From Schizochytrium sp. TIO01 (lineage: Eukaryota; Sar; Bigyra; Thraustochytrida; Thraustochytriidae), in assembly GCA_004764695.1 (NCBI GenBank), contig SMSO01000014.1:4308845-4372844 (forward strand): 64,000 nucleotides of DNA, read 5' to 3'. Numbering within the stretch: position 1 is the stretch's first letter; each line of letters begins with the position of its first letter. The notes beneath the pieces are model-generated. The model saw only the letters and a list, made by a program, of their open reading frames with translations. It ran no database searches and was not told the DNA's origin. Below are positions 18,088-27,635 of this stretch, piece by piece. Made by a program: the position numbers and the translations under genes.

Positions 18088-21000
18088 ATGTCAGTACAAA
18101 CCTCTGCAGAGAAGCCCGGAACCAGTGCGACATTGGAATCTGAGGTAGGCACAGAAAACCGCGCGGACGTTGAGGCCAGTTTAGAAACCCCTGCCTCTGA
18201 TCAGGATACCCATATTGCAGGAAATAAGACTGGGACTCAGGAGTCTGAACAGGCACCCGCAGCAACTGAAATGTCTGAAGAAGCCGGTGGACAACCTGTC
18301 GCTAATCCTGCCAGTGATTCTCCTCAGCATCGCAAATCCTTATCTCTTACGGATATTGCAGAAAACCCCTCACAACCTATGCAGGTGTCTGTTTCATCAA
18401 ACACAAACACCGACGCAAGTTTGCGAAGTAACTCTGCAGTATCTACTGGAGGCGATGAGCAAGGGCCTGTCGTGACTCCACCGCGCCGGAGGCCAATAGA
18501 TCGACTTGCAAAGAGTAAGCAGAAGAAGCAACCAACTCCTGCTTCATCTACCAAGTCAAACAAAACGAAAAAGAGGGTTGATTCGGCAGACGTTGCTCGC
18601 TTTGATGTAAACAACTCGAATGGCGTCGACAAATCTGTCATCGATAAATATGCATCGGAGGAAGCTGACGGTGAAGGTAGCTCTGCAGAGACCAGTCAGC
18701 GAAATAAGCTCAGACCCAGACGAATCAAGGGCGGAGGAAAGAAGGCAGAGCATGCAGAGGAGGAGGAGGAGGCTGCTTCAGATTCAGGTTCTACGAAGAA
18801 GTCAAAAGTTGGAGGTGCGGACTCTGATATGGATAGCGAAGCAGACGAGGACGCCGTAAATGCACTTTCAGGACTCTCTGGAGCCGATGTCTGGAGCACA
18901 TTGGAAAAACAGACAGAAGCACGCAAACAAAATCTGGAGCGTAATCTAGTCACACGTACAGTGACTGTGCAACAGCCAAAAGAGCTTCCACATAACAAGA
19001 TGTTGACTCTATTCCGATGCATGTGGACTCTACTCTTGGAACGCGGTTGGACATTTCGCATCTTTACTAGTAAAAAACATGTCTTGTTTGTAGCGCCTGG
19101 CAAAGCCAATAAACGCAAAGATTTAGTCTTCAAGAGGGATATCTTTGATATTAAGTGCCTCATTGAGCACGTCCGGGTGGTATACCCAGAGATATTCGAG
19201 AGTGCGTACTCCCAAGCTGAGGACTTACCTGGTTTCCGTGGTGAAGAGGTACCACCAATCAGTGTGTCTGAACTCAGGCCTGGTGGGATGATCAAGGAAC
19301 GTCGCAAGAGGCGGCGTAAGTCAGCAGCTTCTCCATCTCCTTCTACAAAGAGTTCTAAAAAGAAAAATAAGAATAATGAAGGTGATGAAGATGACGTCGA
19401 TGATGAGGTAAACAACGACAATGAAGATGATGATGAAGACGGTGTCCTTATGTCAGGCGAGGACGAGCCACCAAAGCGACCTCGTAAACGCAGCGTTGGA
19501 AGCCGTAGCAGTAGCAGTAGTAAGAAGAGGGCGAGCACATTGGCTGACACAAGGTCGAACACTACATCTGACGAAGACTACCGAAGCGGTGACGACGAGG
19601 ACGAAGATGAGGATGTGGATGAGGACAAAGACAAGCCAGTCGGTGTTGCGAAGACTCCATCTTCAAAAAGCCGAAGGGAATCTGCGCAAGCCGATAATAA
19701 CGAGGTCACAAAGAAGGAGTTAACCCCACTTAGTGAAGCAGAAGTCTATGACTTTAAGCTAATTTATCCTTGGCTACAGCAAGCTAGAGGGTGGACCGCC
19801 CGGAAAGGAAATGGACTTATCTACTGGTACTACCTCAAACCTGGTGTGACTGTTAAACGAGGCAGACCCATCGGTACTCACGGCAAGGACTACTTTAACT
19901 CAAGTGACGAGGTCATTGCGCATGTCAAAAAAACTGATGACTTGCGTGAGGAATTTCTGAAATATGCTGCTGTTATGCAACCTCAAGACAAAATTCAACG
20001 TTTCACAGCCGCCATTGAACACCAAACCCCTGTAAAAGCAGAGGGCGAAGCGGTTGGCGTTTCATCATCTTCACAACCCCATTCTCGTGCAGCTCGAAGT
20101 CAACGTCGCACACAGATTAAACAAGAACTTGAAGCCACCCACGACGATGCTGAAGAAATCCTCGAGGAGGGAAGCGAAGAAGAAAAACCTGCTGTCACAA
20201 CACAGCCTGCTAAACCCGAAAAAAAGAAACCATCGAAGCAGAAGAAAACGAGCAAACAGGGAGTCGCTGACAAAAATATAGAGGTATTGTCTGCTCAGTC
20301 GACAACAGCGAACCCAGATCAAACTGAAGCTGAAAATCGCCCAGATAGTTCACAAACCGGGGGAGGTTTCTTCTTGGACGATGAGTTTGCTTCATTGAAT
20401 CGTGATAAGCAGCACTCTGCCGATGCAAAAGCTGTCAAAGCATCTAGCGCTGTTGCTTCTAGAGATGACAGTGGGAAGGGGGGGCGAAAAAGCGGTTTGG
20501 CAGCAAAATCTAAGAAGAATGGATCCGGTGATTTGACCAAACATGGTCAGAAATCTTACGATAGTAACCAAACAAGTGACTCAGGGGAGTACATTCTAAG
20601 CGACGACGATGCTTTGACAGCGTCTCCGGCGAAACGGGGACACATGAAGATTTCTGGCAAAACTAAGGCATCAAATTCCAGCGCGAAATCCAAAAAGCGT
20701 CGTCAATCTACTTCGAATACCACCATGAATGACGGGGATGACTCTAGCGATGTTGTAGAGGTTACGGATGCTGCTGATGCAAGCTCCCTATCCAGGAAAC
20801 TTGCCGAAAGCCATGCTCGCGAAGCTGCAGCACGCTCAGTAACCCTTTTTGAACAACAACAACAAATGAGACCGACGGGCAGTGATTCACCATTTGTTTC
20901 TTCCCCTGCAACAGGCGTGACGCTTGTTGCAAGTTCTCCTTTTCCTGGATGTGAGCCGAAATACTCTGCTCCTTTGTCAACGGCCTCGGAGCGTTGCGAC

Positions 21001-22296
21001 TCCTCTCTGTTTAAATCTTTCAAATTTGTTCTTCTTCCTGATGTCCCTAATCAAGTAGAGTCTGAAATTGAAGAAATGGGTGGTAGTGTTATTCCGCAGC
21101 CAACCTGGGAGAATGGACGCGTACCACCGGTCAAAGAACTCGAGGCGTGTTTTGGCCAGAAACCAATTTTTATCGCTTATCCTACTGCTATGCATACTGC
21201 ATTGTGGTGGGGGCTTATCGCGGGAGGCGCGCGCATTTTACACTGTGAATTCGTCCACAATACGTACGAACATCAGGAGCTACCACGTGACTGGACTGTT
21301 TTCGAGTTGCCTGCTGGTCCAAACGTCTTTACCAAAGGTAGTTACGACTATCCACCTAAGACTGCAACATTTCCTCCGGCTCTTTTGCCTCGAAATGAGC
21401 GTGTATTACATGGTTGGTCCTTTTATATTTTACCATGCTATCGTAAAAACATCATGAGGAAAATTGCTGTGCTTGCAGGCGCAACCGTATCTGACCGTCT
21501 TGACAAGCTTCCAAAGGATGGGTTTATTCTCTGCGACGCTGATGGAGATCTTGATTTGGATATGTGCGAGAATGACCTTACTCTCATTCACCGCAATGAA
21601 CAGGCAGACCAGCTCATGTCATTTGAAGTTGTCATTCAGAGCCTTGTTGGATCTCATGCTCTTTCCAAGAAAGAACGCGAGTTGCCTTGCTTTCAGCTTC
21701 CTGCGAAATTACTTGACCCGAATTTCGCTAGCCGTTCAGCAGATAGCAAGCGTCGTTCACTTGCTGGGTCTGACTCTGGCATTTCTCTCGATGATCTTGA
21801 AGAAGAACCAATGTTGATGGCTGCATCTCCGTCCTTACAAAGCGATGGAACACAAGCATATTATGAATCGCCCCGCTTTTTACCCGCTGGAAAGTATATG
21901 AGAGGCGGCCAACTTCAATACCGGTGTATTCGCTCACAAGACATTCGTATTCCATGCCAATCCATGATGTTTATTGCACGCGTTGGAGACCCCGTTGAAT
22001 TCCCACCTCGACCGGCCAAACTTCTGAAGGTAAAGATGCTCAATGGTGAAGCATGGATGAATGTTCGCATTTACTCTTTCAAGCATAAATCTCCCAACGG
22101 AGATGCCTGGGCTCTGATCCCAGCTGATGAGTTTTGTGAATTGAAGGTTGATAATGTTTTGGGTCCAGCTATTTCAATTTCATATCAAAACCAGAATCGT
22201 TTGGCTCTTGACAATTCACGTCCTCTTATCAAACGTGCTCGTCGTCAAGATAAGGAAAAGGCATGCTTTCATACGCTTTACTACGCAGAGAAATAG
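18088..22296 (+). CDS. Large nuclear protein with GW modules, tandem BRCT-like and BAH-like regions
   Basis: A 1402-residue mostly disordered protein rich in K, S, D and E with several basic stretches that look like nuclear localisation signals. Folded islands: a first module at about 304-370 (WTLLLERGWTFR onward); a second, better preserved module at about 548-625 (WLQQARGWTARKGNGLIYWYY, then YLKPG and GKDYFNSSDEVIAHV), a GW-G-G-L/Y-PG/DYF pattern that I associate with stramenopile proteins; a BRCT-like pair at about 973-1080 (FKFVLLPD, EMGGSVIPQ, WWGLIAGGARILHCEFV) and 1107-1180 (GWSFYILPCYRKNIMRKIAV, LAGATVSD); and a BAH-like domain at about 1290-1385 starting MMFIARVGDPVEF and ending ACFHTLYYAE. 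BRCT pairs bind phosphopeptides in DNA-damage signalling and BAH domains bind chromatin, so a 53BP1-like or silencing role is plausible but unproven. Confidence 0.68.
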   Translation: MSVQTSAEKPGTSATLESEVGTENRADVEASLETPASDQDTHIAGNKTGTQESEQAPAATEMSEEAGGQPVANPASDSPQHRKSLSLTDIAENPSQPMQVSVSSNTNTDASLRSNSAVSTGGDEQGPVVTPPRRRPIDRLAKSKQKKQPTPASSTKSNKTKKRVDSADVARFDVNNSNGVDKSVIDKYASEEADGEGSSAETSQRNKLRPRRIKGGGKKAEHAEEEEEAASDSGSTKKSKVGGADSDMDSEADEDAVNALSGLSGADVWSTLEKQTEARKQNLERNLVTRTVTVQQPKELPHNKMLTLFRCMWTLLLERGWTFRIFTSKKHVLFVAPGKANKRKDLVFKRDIFDIKCLIEHVRVVYPEIFESAYSQAEDLPGFRGEEVPPISVSELRPGGMIKERRKRRRKSAASPSPSTKSSKKKNKNNEGDEDDVDDEVNNDNEDDDEDGVLMSGEDEPPKRPRKRSVGSRSSSSSKKRASTLADTRSNTTSDEDYRSGDDEDEDEDVDEDKDKPVGVAKTPSSKSRRESAQADNNEVTKKELTPLSEAEVYDFKLIYPWLQQARGWTARKGNGLIYWYYLKPGVTVKRGRPIGTHGKDYFNSSDEVIAHVKKTDDLREEFLKYAAVMQPQDKIQRFTAAIEHQTPVKAEGEAVGVSSSSQPHSRAARSQRRTQIKQELEATHDDAEEILEEGSEEEKPAVTTQPAKPEKKKPSKQKKTSKQGVADKNIEVLSAQSTTANPDQTEAENRPDSSQTGGGFFLDDEFASLNRDKQHSADAKAVKASSAVASRDDSGKGGRKSGLAAKSKKNGSGDLTKHGQKSYDSNQTSDSGEYILSDDDALTASPAKRGHMKISGKTKASNSSAKSKKRRQSTSNTTMNDGDDSSDVVEVTDAADASSLSRKLAESHAREAAARSVTLFEQQQQMRPTGSDSPFVSSPATGVTLVASSPFPGCEPKYSAPLSTASERCDSSLFKSFKFVLLPDVPNQVESEIEEMGGSVIPQPTWENGRVPPVKELEACFGQKPIFIAYPTAMHTALWWGLIAGGARILHCEFVHNTYEHQELPRDWTVFELPAGPNVFTKGSYDYPPKTATFPPALLPRNERVLHGWSFYILPCYRKNIMRKIAVLAGATVSDRLDKLPKDGFILCDADGDLDLDMCENDLTLIHRNEQADQLMSFEVVIQSLVGSHALSKKERELPCFQLPAKLLDPNFASRSADSKRRSLAGSDSGISLDDLEEEPMLMAASPSLQSDGTQAYYESPRFLPAGKYMRGGQLQYRCIRSQDIRIPCQSMMFIARVGDPVEFPPRPAKLLKVKMLNGEAWMNVRIYSFKHKSPNGDAWALIPADEFCELKVDNVLGPAISISYQNQNRLALDNSRPLIKRARRQDKEKACFHTLYYAEK

Positions 22297-23155
22297 GTGA
22301 AGTATGGAGAGGACTGACCTTGGTGTCAATGATATCATATGATTGTTTTTTGTTCTTTTCTACAACAAAAATATATATAATGATTTTATATCCGTAGCAG
22401 CTCATCTGCTTCTAAATTTAAAAAACTTAAAAAATCTAATCGAATCGTAAGATACAGTCTGCATCAAAATAGCTTTTTCAGGTATTTACTTTTCCAGAAT
22501 TTTGTCTTGATTTAGAAACTATGTTTTAATTTTTATAAAATATATATTGAAGGAGCTGGAAAAGGTAGTGAAGACTCAATACAAGTTGACCACAGAAATA
22601 CTTGTACTTCAAATTCAAAACTTCCCAGAAAGTTATCAAAAGCCTAGAAATATAGATAGCGTGTAATGGAAATGTAAGTTAATGAATTGTTATCTCAATG
22701 CCACGAGCAAAATTCTGCTCTTGCGTATTAGAAATTGTGCAGTGCAAATATATAACGTTTGTTGGGCATGCAATATGCGAAATTTATCTCGTTCTGGTAG
22801 TCCTTGAAAGAATAATGTGGTTTCTGGGAAACCATGAAGTAGGTCGTGGATAGTTGCTACTTAGGAAATCAATTTGTACCAATCTTCACCTTTAGTTCAA
22901 AAAATCCCAGGAATAGCTCATAGGGCAGATCATATCATTTTATAGTGGTATTGACACACGTTATACTGAAAAGAAGAGAGAAGCGTGATGAAAATCAACT
23001 GGAATTTCAGGACACATTTGGAATGAAATCTAGGCAACTAGAAATCATTGCTTCGAATGCCGAATTTCAACAACAACAAGTCGCCAACTGTCTCTCATCG
23101 ACCTCACAGAGACACCGAGTGTGGATTAGAATAAACAACCGGGACTTGCACAAAG
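22297..23155. other. Convergent 3' intergenic region
   Basis: AT-rich spacer between the BRCT/BAH gene (+) and mitochondrial intermediate peptidase (-). Several ATATATA runs near 22370 and 22540 and no coding signal. Both genes must end here. Confidence 0.4.
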
Positions 23156-25825
23156 TTACACGGTGAGCTCGTCGATAAGAGGGTCAACCGAAGCTTCGCG
23201 ACCAAGGAGATCCTCCAGCATGTCGCGAGGGTCTCTTGAACCGCCGTACGAAAGCATTTTCGCTCGCAAGTCATCACCAACGCGACGATCCAAAGGCGAC
23301 TCTGCAAGTCGTGTGTGCCACAAATCTGCCGCAAATGTACGTGAATACGTATATGAGTAGTAAGCGGCGCCATAGTTGACAAAGTGAGAAAACCGCGCAA
23401 GCCAAAAGGTTCCTTCTGTGTAGGGAATGAGAGTATACTTCTCATGAAGCTTACGCAAGACATCCGAGGCTGCGGTCGGATCACGCACAATCTTTTGAAC
23501 GTTTTCGGCTTCCTGCCCGGAGCCAAAAAGGAGCTGATCACATGCAGCATACATAACTTGCTGTTGGTATTCCATTGCTTGGAACTTGCGGCGAGCTCCG
23601 CTGAGTGCGTTCACGACATCATGAGGGATGGGCTCGCCTGTCGAATGGTGTCGAGCGAACATACGGATGACTCGATCATCAAAGGCAAAGTATTCCATCA
23701 ACTGACTGGGTGTCTCCACAAAGTCAAGCTCTCCACGAGTACCCGAAAGGTGCTGATACTCCGTGCGAGAAAGCAAGCTGTGGAGCGCATGGCCGAACTC
23801 ATGAAAGAGTGTTTGTACTTGGGTATGGTGCATGAGTGCGCCCGGTCGCTCAAAGTTGCACAAGAGCACGGAAGTTGGCAGCTCGTAATACATCTGGCTT
23901 TCTTCAATGGTATATGCCTTGGCAGCCGCCTGATCAACTGGCATGGATGCCTTGCTGACTCCAAAAAGCGACATAGGGCGGTGCATGTGGCTACAGCGAA
24001 CCTGGAAATGAGCGGGATTGGAGAATTTACCAGGTCTCGCATATAAATCAAGGTAGAGGGTTCCAGCAGGTGTGCCGTCATGCTCACGAACCTGCAGCTT
24101 TTGTACGCCGTCGGCCCAGCTCTCACCTGGCCCCATTGGCACATTTTCGAACCGGATGCCAAACAGGCTGTTGCAAATCATTTGAAGACCCTGTAAGCAG
24201 CCATCCAATGTAAAGTATTCGTAAGAGCGCTCCATCAGTGTTCCAAATTGAGACTTGATGGCCAAATTCGTGTAGTAAGGTACATCCCATGCCTGGAGAC
24301 GACCCGAGTTAGGCTCATAACGATCTTTCAAAGCTTGTAACTCCCGCGCCTCGGCTTGTGCTCGAGGGGCAATACGCTCACTAAAGCGATCCAGGAACTT
24401 AAGCACCTCGCCAGGGTTCCCAGCCATGCGGTAGCTCGTGTTGAGATGAGCGTATGATTCATAGCCTAGTGCATTGGCAAGTTTGCGGCGTGCAGTGACG
24501 AGGCCATCGAGCGCGGCAAGATTTTTTTCAAAGCCCTCAGAGTACGCTTTGAGATAGAAACGTTTACGAAGAGATCCATCCGAGACATTTCTAAGGGCGA
24601 TGTTCAAACTGGCATTGTTCACATTGACTTTGTACGAAGGTGGGATCGACTTAGGGTCCAAGCTCCCAAATCTTCCAAGAGCACTGGCATCCATGAAAAC
24701 CTGTGTGCTTTCTGCAAGTCCCAAACGTAGCTGACCGGAGGAGTGTCTTTCGAGGTTGGCAAACGCAATTTCTGCGCTCCGCATCTCTGCCTGCAAAACC
24801 TCCACATGTTCTTTCTCCTTTGCCGAGAGGTGAATTCCGTCGCGCTCAAACTCAAGCTTTAGGGAAATTGCGACACGTTGTTCTTCGTCCCCTAGAGCAG
24901 CGAGGATATCTGGGTTTTCCACCATCACCGCTAGTGGTCGATACAAGAGTGCGTCCATATTGAGCTTGGTTACATAGGCCGAAAGCCTCGCGTATGATTC
25001 TGCAGCTGCCTGGCGCATTTTTGCATCGGCGTGACTACTTGCACAGATCTCAGCAGTATCTAGGAGCAAGCACAGTCTTGCCGACACAGAGTCAAGAAGC
25101 TGCAAAAACTCCCTGCCCTGCTGGGCCGCATTGTCACTTTTTGGGTCAATGTCGAACGCCACGGCAAGGTCTCTGAGAATCCTGCAGTCAGCTTCAGCTT
25201 CCTTTCGCCAATGCTCGAAAGATCCAACGTCTACGAGTCTGGCTTGGCCATACCATCCTGAAGCAGACGCAAGATCACTCGAAAAGTGCAGTGCTCCGGA
25301 GTTTTTACCAGGGTTAGAGCTCAGCAAGGACCTCATCCGGCTCCAGCTCCGTGCCATCAACGGTGACTGCTTCGAGTTTGTTTCGCCAGTGGTTGGCGAG
25401 GATTTCGCAGAATATTTCGCTGAAGAAGTTGAAAACGACGAAGATCTTGAGGGAAAGCATGGTGAAGATGTCGAAGATGGTGCAGAGGGTGACCAAGCTT
25501 CGGGACTTTTTGGAGCCATGAGATGCGAACGAGATTTCGAAAGCGAGACCACGCTTTCTTCAAGTAGTGTGTCATCGTTTTTGCTGCGAAGTGTCTTATT
25601 GGGATCCTCAAGGACATCTTTTTGTGCATGGAGATGGGCATTTTCGCGTTCTTGATACCCAGAGACTTTACTGAAGCTGCTAAAGGTAGAGGTTGAGGTT
25701 GCAGGAAGCCCCTGGCGACCTTGAAAGGTTAACTTGGACTTTACATCGATCGGGCTTCGGGCTCTGCGTATCACAGACGTTGCAGCAACTATGCGCGAAG
25801 CGGTGGCATGCTGCGTTCGCATCAT
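23156..25825 (-). CDS. MIPEP: Mitochondrial intermediate peptidase (M3 metallopeptidase)
   Basis: An 889-residue M3 peptidase. It opens with a basic, hydroxylated presequence (MMRTQHATASRIVAATSVIRR). A serine-rich region of uncertain role fills about 45-170; the alpha-helical M3 body begins near 190. The zinc site is H675-E-F-G-H679 with the third ligand E704 in the conserved DFVETPSQLMEYF segment, and the neighbouring RTEYQHLSGTRG is typical of MIP rather than thimet oligopeptidase. MIP (Oct1) cleaves an octapeptide from imported precursors already cut by the processing peptidase, in the matrix. The 45-170 stretch is unusually long for the family and could hide an unspliced in-frame intron, though codon use does not force that view. 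The two leading methionines give alternative starts three bases apart. Confidence 0.9.
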   Translation of the reverse strand: MMRTQHATASRIVAATSVIRRARSPIDVKSKLTFQGRQGLPATSTSTFSSFSKVSGYQERENAHLHAQKDVLEDPNKTLRSKNDDTLLEESVVSLSKSRSHLMAPKSPEAWSPSAPSSTSSPCFPSRSSSFSTSSAKYSAKSSPTTGETNSKQSPLMARSWSRMRSLLSSNPGKNSGALHFSSDLASASGWYGQARLVDVGSFEHWRKEAEADCRILRDLAVAFDIDPKSDNAAQQGREFLQLLDSVSARLCLLLDTAEICASSHADAKMRQAAAESYARLSAYVTKLNMDALLYRPLAVMVENPDILAALGDEEQRVAISLKLEFERDGIHLSAKEKEHVEVLQAEMRSAEIAFANLERHSSGQLRLGLAESTQVFMDASALGRFGSLDPKSIPPSYKVNVNNASLNIALRNVSDGSLRKRFYLKAYSEGFEKNLAALDGLVTARRKLANALGYESYAHLNTSYRMAGNPGEVLKFLDRFSERIAPRAQAEARELQALKDRYEPNSGRLQAWDVPYYTNLAIKSQFGTLMERSYEYFTLDGCLQGLQMICNSLFGIRFENVPMGPGESWADGVQKLQVREHDGTPAGTLYLDLYARPGKFSNPAHFQVRCSHMHRPMSLFGVSKASMPVDQAAAKAYTIEESQMYYELPTSVLLCNFERPGALMHHTQVQTLFHEFGHALHSLLSRTEYQHLSGTRGELDFVETPSQLMEYFAFDDRVIRMFARHHSTGEPIPHDVVNALSGARRKFQAMEYQQQVMYAACDQLLFGSGQEAENVQKIVRDPTAASDVLRKLHEKYTLIPYTEGTFWLARFSHFVNYGAAYYSYTYSRTFAADLWHTRLAESPLDRRVGDDLRAKMLSYGGSRDPRDMLEDLLGREASVDPLIDELTV

Positions 25826-27187
25826 GCCGCGTCTAGGAAGTATCCCAGCGTGGGATATGAGAAGCTAAAGAGGACCTGGCGGTGTTTAAGAAAAGGCACA
25901 GAGCCTTAGGGGGTTTTGCCTCGGGTGCAAGCGTTGCAGGGCCTGCTTCGTTATTGACAAAAGCGCCGGATTCCCATCTGCTGATAATCCTGAACGTCGG
26001 CGATCTGCTTTGAACAGTCTTCAAAATGCGTTGGAAAATATCCAACAAAATCGTACCTCCGATGTTAGTTACCTCTTTGTCTCTTTCAGGAGGAGTGTAT
26101 CACGAGAACCATATTCTTGACTAGATTATTCCTGCATATGTTTTCTTCACACCTCTGGAGCTATCTGAGAGTTTCTTGCTCCTACTGCTGCTTCTGATGA
26201 TTTTAAACGGAGGTGATGATGGAGTTCGCCGAAGGAATTTCTGTGAGTTTATCGACCATAATGTACTTGAGAAAAGGATTCTGGGAGAACCTGCTTAGCT
26301 CTATGAAAAAGGAATTTCGAAAGCTCAGCAGATGAGTTTCTTCACAAGTTTCAAGTACTATATATAAGTCAAGGCTTTTAGTCATGATAAATTGTTAGAT
26401 CGCCATCAACAGATAGGTGGGAGGAGGATGGGAGATCGTCTCACGAAAGGATTGCACCCTATCGCAATATCACTATAGATGAGCGGAATCATTCAACTTG
26501 CGTCTTGTGAATTGTGTCAGGAATAGTTACATTATTGCTACAACTTTGCATATTAGAGATAGTCTTTCCTCTTACGTTTGCTCGAAAATTTTATTTCCTT
26601 TTCATCAATATGGGACTTTTCACAAGCATGGTGAAAGAAAGAATGCGAAAGATTGTTTCAAGAGCTAATTCTACTTTGGGAATTGCTTGAAAGGTAAATC
26701 TAAGCGGCTAGAGGTAGACTATGAAGGTAGAGGTATTGCTACTTGTTGTGGCTACCTGGATGTTTTTACATTTTGGGGGGTAAACCATTTCATCATTGCA
26801 GTAATAGTCAAGGTGAATTCAACTGACCACGCTTAATACTACTAGCTCCTATGATTAAAATCCAACATTTGATGTTTCCAGCGTTTAATACTGTTCTGGG
26901 AACGCTTGCAATATTGTTTTCAATAGTATTTCTGCTTTTTAGTTCTGCGGGTGATGTTCTCTGCTGTCCCTGAAGCTACAAGTGGACCTGCGTATGTGAA
27001 TGACCAATATAGGGTATATCTAAAATCAATGTACATTGGGTACAATGGGATTCATTACTATTTCTGGGTCTTTTGCATCAGCTTAGCGTGGGGTTCGTTT
27101 TACGGGTTGGTCGGTTCGACCACACTAATTTATCCAGAGCCAAGAACCAAAAGTGAGACTACACATTTACCTACATTCAAATATGGT

Positions 27188-27352
27188 TTAACTTGAATCG
27201 ATGGTGGAGGAGCTTGAATTAACCGAACACCATCGACTATCTCTAATACTTTTCAAGGATGTCTTAACCTCCTGAACTACTAAATTCTTGAGAGCTTTCT
27301 ATGAAACGCCAAGAACTCTAGCAATATCTTGTCTACCTTTTCCTATAAAAAT
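27188..27352 (-). pseudogene. Possible decayed transposase helix-turn-helix fragment
   Basis: A minus-strand frame reads GKGRQDIARVLGVS, a stop codon (27299-27301), then KALKNLVVQEVKTSLKSIRD before a final stop at 27188. The first part has the recognisable rhythm of a homeodomain-like helix-turn-helix (x-D-I-A-R-x-L-G-V-S) such as starts Tc1/mariner-type transposases. The internal stop sits inside the recognition helix and no catalytic domain is visible, so if this is a transposase it is a relic. Similarity is judged by eye and the fragment is short. Confidence 0.3.
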
Positions 27353-27635
27353 TGAAGATCTCAGCTAGAGTTTTCACCTGTTATGAATTCTATCATCTTG
27401 CCTAAGCATAACAAACTGAAAAGAGAACCGCATGATTTTTGTGCATACTTTATATTAATGGTATGAATACTGAGGCGATCAGCTTTACTATAATATATTT
27501 GGAAAGAAGCATGGCCATAGAGATTCGTCTATAATATATTTGAAAAGAAGCATAACCATTGAGATTCGTCTATAATATATTTGGAAAGAAGCATAACCAT
27601 TGAGATTCGTTTTAATAAAGCGAGTAGTTCAGGAG
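27269..27635. repeat. 13-bp perfect inverted repeat pair enclosing 41-bp repeats
   Basis: CTCCTGAACTACT at 27269-27281 has its exact reverse complement at 27623-27635. The 367-base span includes most of the 41-bp tandem array and overlaps the helix-turn-helix fragment. It could be a small miniature element or a coincidence; the ends are not flanked by an obvious target duplication. Confidence 0.45.
27488..27610. repeat. 41-bp tandem repeat, three copies
   Basis: Three contiguous 41-base units start at 27488, 27529 and 27570, each beginning CTATAATATATT and ending GAGATTCGT. They differ by only a few substitutions, so the array is fairly young. It is noncoding. Confidence 0.9.

Noticed and set aside
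27106-27120. GGTTCGAC sequence resembling a tRNA B box
   Set aside because: The following bases do not complete the B-box consensus and no A box or acceptor stem pairs with it.
26954-27196. 80-codon plus-strand frame with a hydrophobic segment
   Set aside because: It has an ATG but overlaps the opposite-strand HTH remnant, lacks similarity and sits in AT-rich sequence; not convincing.
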